From Granulosicoccus sp964498925 (GTDB lineage: Bacteria; Pseudomonadota; Gammaproteobacteria; Granulosicoccales; Granulosicoccaceae), in assembly GCA_964498925.1 (NCBI GenBank), contig CAZCKD010000137.1, forward strand, positions 1 to 9,563: 9,563 nt of DNA, read 5' to 3'. Of the stretch, positions 6,671-9,563 are shown one piece after another. The notes beneath the pieces were generated by a model. That model was not told the origin of the DNA. It made no database searches and saw only the letters and a list, made by a program, of their open reading frames with translations. Position numbers and translations under genes: made by a program. Within the stretch, counting starts at the first letter, position 1. Each line of letters starts with the position of its first letter.

Positions 6671-6724
6671 TGCACTGTATGTTGTGCAATTGTTAGAATT
6701 GCCTCTGGAGTGTTCGTCGAACAC
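6671..6724 (+). repeat. Three short inverted repeats in the aroK-aroB spacer
   Basis: TGCAC (6671-6675) can pair with GTGCA (6684-6688). GCAATT (6686-6691) can pair with AATTGC (6697-6702). GTGTTC (6710-6715) can pair with GAACAC (6719-6724). The first two share bases 6686-6688, so they cannot both form. None has a following T-run, so none is a terminator. They may be mRNA structures or binding sites, or simply chance. Confidence 0.35.
6691..6699 (+). promoter_or_regulatory. Possible extended -10 promoter for aroB within an inverted repeat
   Basis: TGTTAGAAT combines the TGn extension with a hexamer, TAGAAT, that differs from TATAAT at one base. Transcription would start around 6706, leaving a leader of about 50 bases before aroB. 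No good -35 is seen. The motif sits within the inverted repeat GCAATT/AATTGC (6686-6702). Low-confidence prediction. Confidence 0.35.
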
Positions 6725-6756
6725 CTCTCGCAATTTTCGATTCACTGGTTACCAGC

Positions 6757-7833
6757 ATGCAAACCGTTTCTATAGATTTAGGCTCGCGCAGTTATCCCAT
6801 TCATATTGGATCCGGGCTTATCGGTGAAAGAGGCCTATTGGCCGATCTGGTCCAGGACCGGGCGATGATTGTGACCAACTCAACCATCGCACCACTGTAT
6901 CTGGAACAAACACTGGCCAGTTTGGGAAACATCCCGTCATCCAGCGTCATTCTTGACGATGGCGAATCGTTTAAAAACATGGATGAACTGAACAAGATTT
7001 TCACTGCTCTGTTGGATGAAAATTTTGATCGAAAGTGCACCTTGATTGCTCTGGGTGGCGGCGTCATTGGCGATATGACAGGCTACGCTGCCGCCAGCTA
7101 TCAACGGGGTGTCGACTTTATTCAAGTGCCTACGACACTACTGGCACAAGTCGATTCATCAGTAGGGGGCAAGACCGCAGTCAACCACCCACTGGGTAAA
7201 AACATGATTGGCGCGTTCCACCAACCCATCGCCGTCATCGCGGATATGGATACCCTGGACACCCTCGAAGATCGCGAACTCAGGGCCGGACTTGCAGAAG
7301 TTATTAAATACGGCTTCATCATCGACAGTGATTTTTTCTCCTGGCTTGAAAACAATCTTGATGCACTTCTAGCTCGGGATAAGGAGGCAATCGGCACTGC
7401 AGTACGGCGATCATGCGAAATAAAAGCCAGGGTCGTTGAAGCTGATGAACACGAGCATGGTCTTCGTGCATTGTTAAATTTAGGGCATACGTTTGGCCAT
7501 GCCATAGAAGCCGCTATGGGTTACGGGCATTGGTTGCATGGCGAAGCCGTCAGTGCTGGTATTGCAATGGCAATGGACACATCCAGACGTCTCGAGCTGA
7601 TCGATGAAGAGACGCAGAATCGCGGTCTTAACATTCTCGAGCGCGCCGGCTTGCCTATCGCACCACCCAGCGAAATGAGCGCAGACACCTTTATTCGCTA
7701 CATGAGCCGGGACAAGAAAGTGTTATCAGGCAATATAAGGTTGATTCTTTTGGACGCTATCGGAAAGTCCCACGTAAGCTCAGACTTTGATCCCTCAGCG
7801 CTTCATCAAACATTGGCACATTTTTGCGACTAA
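6757..7833 (+). CDS. aroB: 3-dehydroquinate synthase
   Basis: Cytoplasmic NAD- and metal-dependent enzyme that converts DAHP into 3-dehydroquinate, the second step of the shikimate pathway. The 358-residue length is standard. An N-terminal Rossmann-like NAD-binding domain includes DDGESFKNMDEL, GGGVIGDMTGYAAASYQRG and the PTTLLAQVDSSVGGKTAVN motif. The C-terminal metal-binding domain has the three zinc/cobalt ligands Glu181 (AEVIKYG), His244 (NLGHTFGHAIE) and His261 (HWLHGEAVS). Their spacing of 63 and 17 residues equals that of the E. coli enzyme. The start at 6757 gives the normal N-terminus (MQTVSIDLGSRSYPIHIG), but no clear ribosome binding site is seen. aroB lies downstream of aroK in the usual order and 73 bases before the damX-like gene, so aroB and that gene may be co-transcribed. 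Confidence 0.97.
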   Translation: MQTVSIDLGSRSYPIHIGSGLIGERGLLADLVQDRAMIVTNSTIAPLYLEQTLASLGNIPSSSVILDDGESFKNMDELNKIFTALLDENFDRKCTLIALGGGVIGDMTGYAAASYQRGVDFIQVPTTLLAQVDSSVGGKTAVNHPLGKNMIGAFHQPIAVIADMDTLDTLEDRELRAGLAEVIKYGFIIDSDFFSWLENNLDALLARDKEAIGTAVRRSCEIKARVVEADEHEHGLRALLNLGHTFGHAIEAAMGYGHWLHGEAVSAGIAMAMDTSRRLELIDEETQNRGLNILERAGLPIAPPSEMSADTFIRYMSRDKKVLSGNIRLILLDAIGKSHVSSDFDPSALHQTLAHFCD

Positions 7834-7906
7834 GACGTCACTAAGCATTTCGCAAAACCGCGTCCATATAGTAGTATCCACCTTTAGTCCCCATTGAAGC
7901 CCAGCC

Positions 7907-9563
7907 ATGTCGTTTAATGAAGCATCGGATATGGACCAAGCGGTTTTACTATCCGACGCCACACTGTCGGCTCTCGATTTGCCACTGCAGCCGTTTGGAC
8001 CGATTGAAGCCAACAGTGCCAGCTACAGTGACGAGTTCACTGCCGAGCAACTTGCCGATGTCAAACAAGCGCTAGTCACGGGTGATGATCTACTCCTGAT
8101 ACTGGGTCGCGAGGGCGCTGGCAAAAGCGTCATGCTTAAGCAGTTGGGCGACCAAAGCGGTCTGCGACTGCAATGCTTCGCCGTTAAGGGCAGCGAACGA
8201 TTCAGCACACTCAATTTGTTCGCAGGCTTACTGGATGCGTTTAAACATCCTCCGCCAGAACAACTGCAAGATATCCTCGACGAATCCATACCGTATCTGC
8301 AATCGATGATCGCCAGTAACACACTGAGTATCGTGGTTCTGGACGACGCAGATAAAGTCACTGAAAAGGAGCTGACACAACTGCTCAGCGCCATGCTGTA
8401 CATCAACAGCCACGAAGAAACGTTCATGCGCATCGCCATGGCCGCACCTCCGGAATTCGAGAGTCGCATACCCGATTTGCTGCCAGCGGGTGCAGACCTG
8501 CCCTACTCCAGTCTTAATATCGATGGAATGACGTCATTCCGAGCCACTGATTTTCTTAATTTTCGGATGCAGCAAGCCGGGCTTCGAGGCGATGCGCCTT
8601 TTTCTGAAGACGACGTTATCGGCTTTGTTGAAGACTCAGGAGGCCTGCCAGGGCCACTGCAGGTGGCAGCGGCAGCATCTTTAAATCAGCAATATGGCCC
8701 CGTACCGTTCGAATCCGCATCAGCCGGTGCGACAGCTGCCACGGGTGGTTCCTGGATGCACAGCCGTATGGGCAAAATTGTCATGGGCGTTATTGCCTCC
8801 CTGCTGATAGTGCTCGGGCTCTTGATGTTTCTACCGTCCCGTCCCAGCAACGATAACGCGCGCTATACGGTATCCAAGACAGAGCCTGTCAAACTGGCCG
8901 ATAGCGAACTGAAACTGGTCGATAGTCCTGAAGCTGTACCAACAGCACCGAATACCACGACACGCCGAACGGTAACACCGGCTGCTACAGCCAAAATTAC
9001 GCTTAGTGGTGATGATGATGCAGAGACGTTGACCGAAAGCTCTGTATCAGACGCGCTCACAGATACCGCCTCCGAAGTTGTGGCGAGCGCCGAGGAGCAA
9101 GTATCGCCCTCCCAAAGTGAGTCTGAGGCAAATAATTCAGAAGTTACTGCTACACCGGAGAGGCAAATCGTCATCGTTGCCGAGCGGGAGCCTGCTAGCA
9201 ATGAGACAACGGTGGCCGAGCCCACAGCCACGGCCGCCCCCGTTTCAGCAGCGACGCCGGTAGCTGCTGAAACCGCTGCCGAACCCAGACCCGGCTTGCT
9301 GGAATCATCCTCCTGGATATTGCTGCAGAATCGGGAGCTGTACACGGTTCAAATGAGCGCATCACGAGATAGAAATTCGGTAGTCAGTTTTCTGAATCGC
9401 CATGCAGACACGCTTGAGACGCCAAATTCCATCTACACCTTTGTTCGCGATGGCAATACCTGGTACGCGCTTCTACACGGGCTTTACGGCAGTATTGACG
9501 AGGCCAGAGCAGCGGTGGAAACGATGCCCTCATCTGCTTTAACTAACCAACCCTGGATTCGAT
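7907..9563 (+). CDS. damX: DamX-like protein: P-loop ATPase, membrane span and SPOR domain (cut by window edge)
   Basis: Probable inner-membrane protein that senses peptidoglycan at the division site through a C-terminal SPOR domain, as DamX does. The first 552 codons are present and the frame is open to the window edge. An N-terminal cytoplasmic AAA/ExeA-like domain has Walker A GREGAGKS (residues 67-74), Walker B SIVVLDDAD (Asp146-Asp147), and a GGLPGPL segment (245-251) where related ATPases carry a sensor-2 Arg. One membrane span lies at about 288-310. A low-complexity Thr/Ala/Glu/Ser/Pro periplasmic linker (about 313-465) follows. The SPOR domain starts at about 479 (YTVQMSASRDRNSVVSFL) and includes the WYALLHGLYGS segment. 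Enterobacterial DamX is shorter and lacks an intact ATPase core; longer forms like this follow aroB in pseudomonads and relatives. The ATG at 7907 has no strong ribosome site, and Met9 (7931) is an alternative. The symbol rests on domains plus the position after aroB. Confidence 0.85.
   Translation, partial: MSFNEASDMDQAVLLSDATLSALDLPLQPFGPIEANSASYSDEFTAEQLADVKQALVTGDDLLLILGREGAGKSVMLKQLGDQSGLRLQCFAVKGSERFSTLNLFAGLLDAFKHPPPEQLQDILDESIPYLQSMIASNTLSIVVLDDADKVTEKELTQLLSAMLYINSHEETFMRIAMAAPPEFESRIPDLLPAGADLPYSSLNIDGMTSFRATDFLNFRMQQAGLRGDAPFSEDDVIGFVEDSGGLPGPLQVAAAASLNQQYGPVPFESASAGATAATGGSWMHSRMGKIVMGVIASLLIVLGLLMFLPSRPSNDNARYTVSKTEPVKLADSELKLVDSPEAVPTAPNTTTRRTVTPAATAKITLSGDDDAETLTESSVSDALTDTASEVVASAEEQVSPSQSESEANNSEVTATPERQIVIVAEREPASNETTVAEPTATAAPVSAATPVAAETAAEPRPGLLESSSWILLQNRELYTVQMSASRDRNSVVSFLNRHADTLETPNSIYTFVRDGNTWYALLHGLYGSIDEARAAVETMPSSALTNQPWIR

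Noticed and set aside
7122..7505. 127-residue open frame on the minus strand
   Set aside because: It is antisense to the conserved core of aroB; a shadow of the real gene.
8023..8469. 148-residue open frame on the minus strand
   Set aside because: It is antisense to the ATPase domain of the DamX-like gene, Ser/Arg/Leu-rich and without recognisable motifs.
8863..9345. 160-residue open frame on the minus strand with an Ala/Ser/Val-rich product
   Set aside because: It lies wholly antisense to the low-complexity linker of the DamX-like gene. Its composition is the complement of Thr/Ala/Glu codons, and the plus-strand frame has recognisable domains on both sides.

Overview
The window is chromosomal DNA of a gammaproteobacterium, with roughly balanced base composition judged by eye. 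The organism call rests on gene order: a divergent mrcA (ponA, penicillin-binding protein 1A), then pilM-pilN-pilO-pilP-pilQ, aroK, aroB and a damX-like gene. This is the classical arrangement in Pseudomonas and many related gammaproteobacteria. I cannot name a genus from the sequence alone.

Layout. Positions 1-566 (minus strand) carry the N-terminal 188 codons of mrcA, cut by the window edge. Positions 567-846 are a divergent intergenic region with a good extended -10 promoter for mrcA and no promoter for pilM that I find convincing. Positions 847-5892 (plus strand) hold a tightly packed five-gene type IV pilus alignment operon whose members overlap or lie 0-3 bases apart. It closes with an 8-bp hairpin and a strong intrinsic terminator (5940-5963). 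Positions 6062-6667 and 6757-7833 encode the shikimate pathway enzymes AroK and AroB, each with a possible extended -10 promoter upstream. Positions 7907-9563 carry a DamX-like protein cut by the right edge, with a P-loop ATPase domain, one membrane span, a low-complexity periplasmic linker and a SPOR domain.

How the genes work together. PilM (cytoplasmic, FtsA-like) binds the N-terminal tail of PilN. PilN and PilO are inner-membrane bitopic proteins with coiled coils. Lipoprotein PilP links them to PilQ, the outer-membrane secretin through which the pilus exits. AroK and AroB supply the shikimate/chorismate pathway. PBP1A and the SPOR protein both act on or bind peptidoglycan.

Nothing here looks like an undescribed system. 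There are no mobile elements, CRISPR arrays, tRNA or rRNA genes, or obvious horizontally acquired stretches. The points worth a second look are modest: the altered ATPase residues in the DamX-like protein, a possible aroB promoter lying inside an inverted repeat with competing hairpins, the terminator separating pilQ from aroK, and some start-site and tail oddities.
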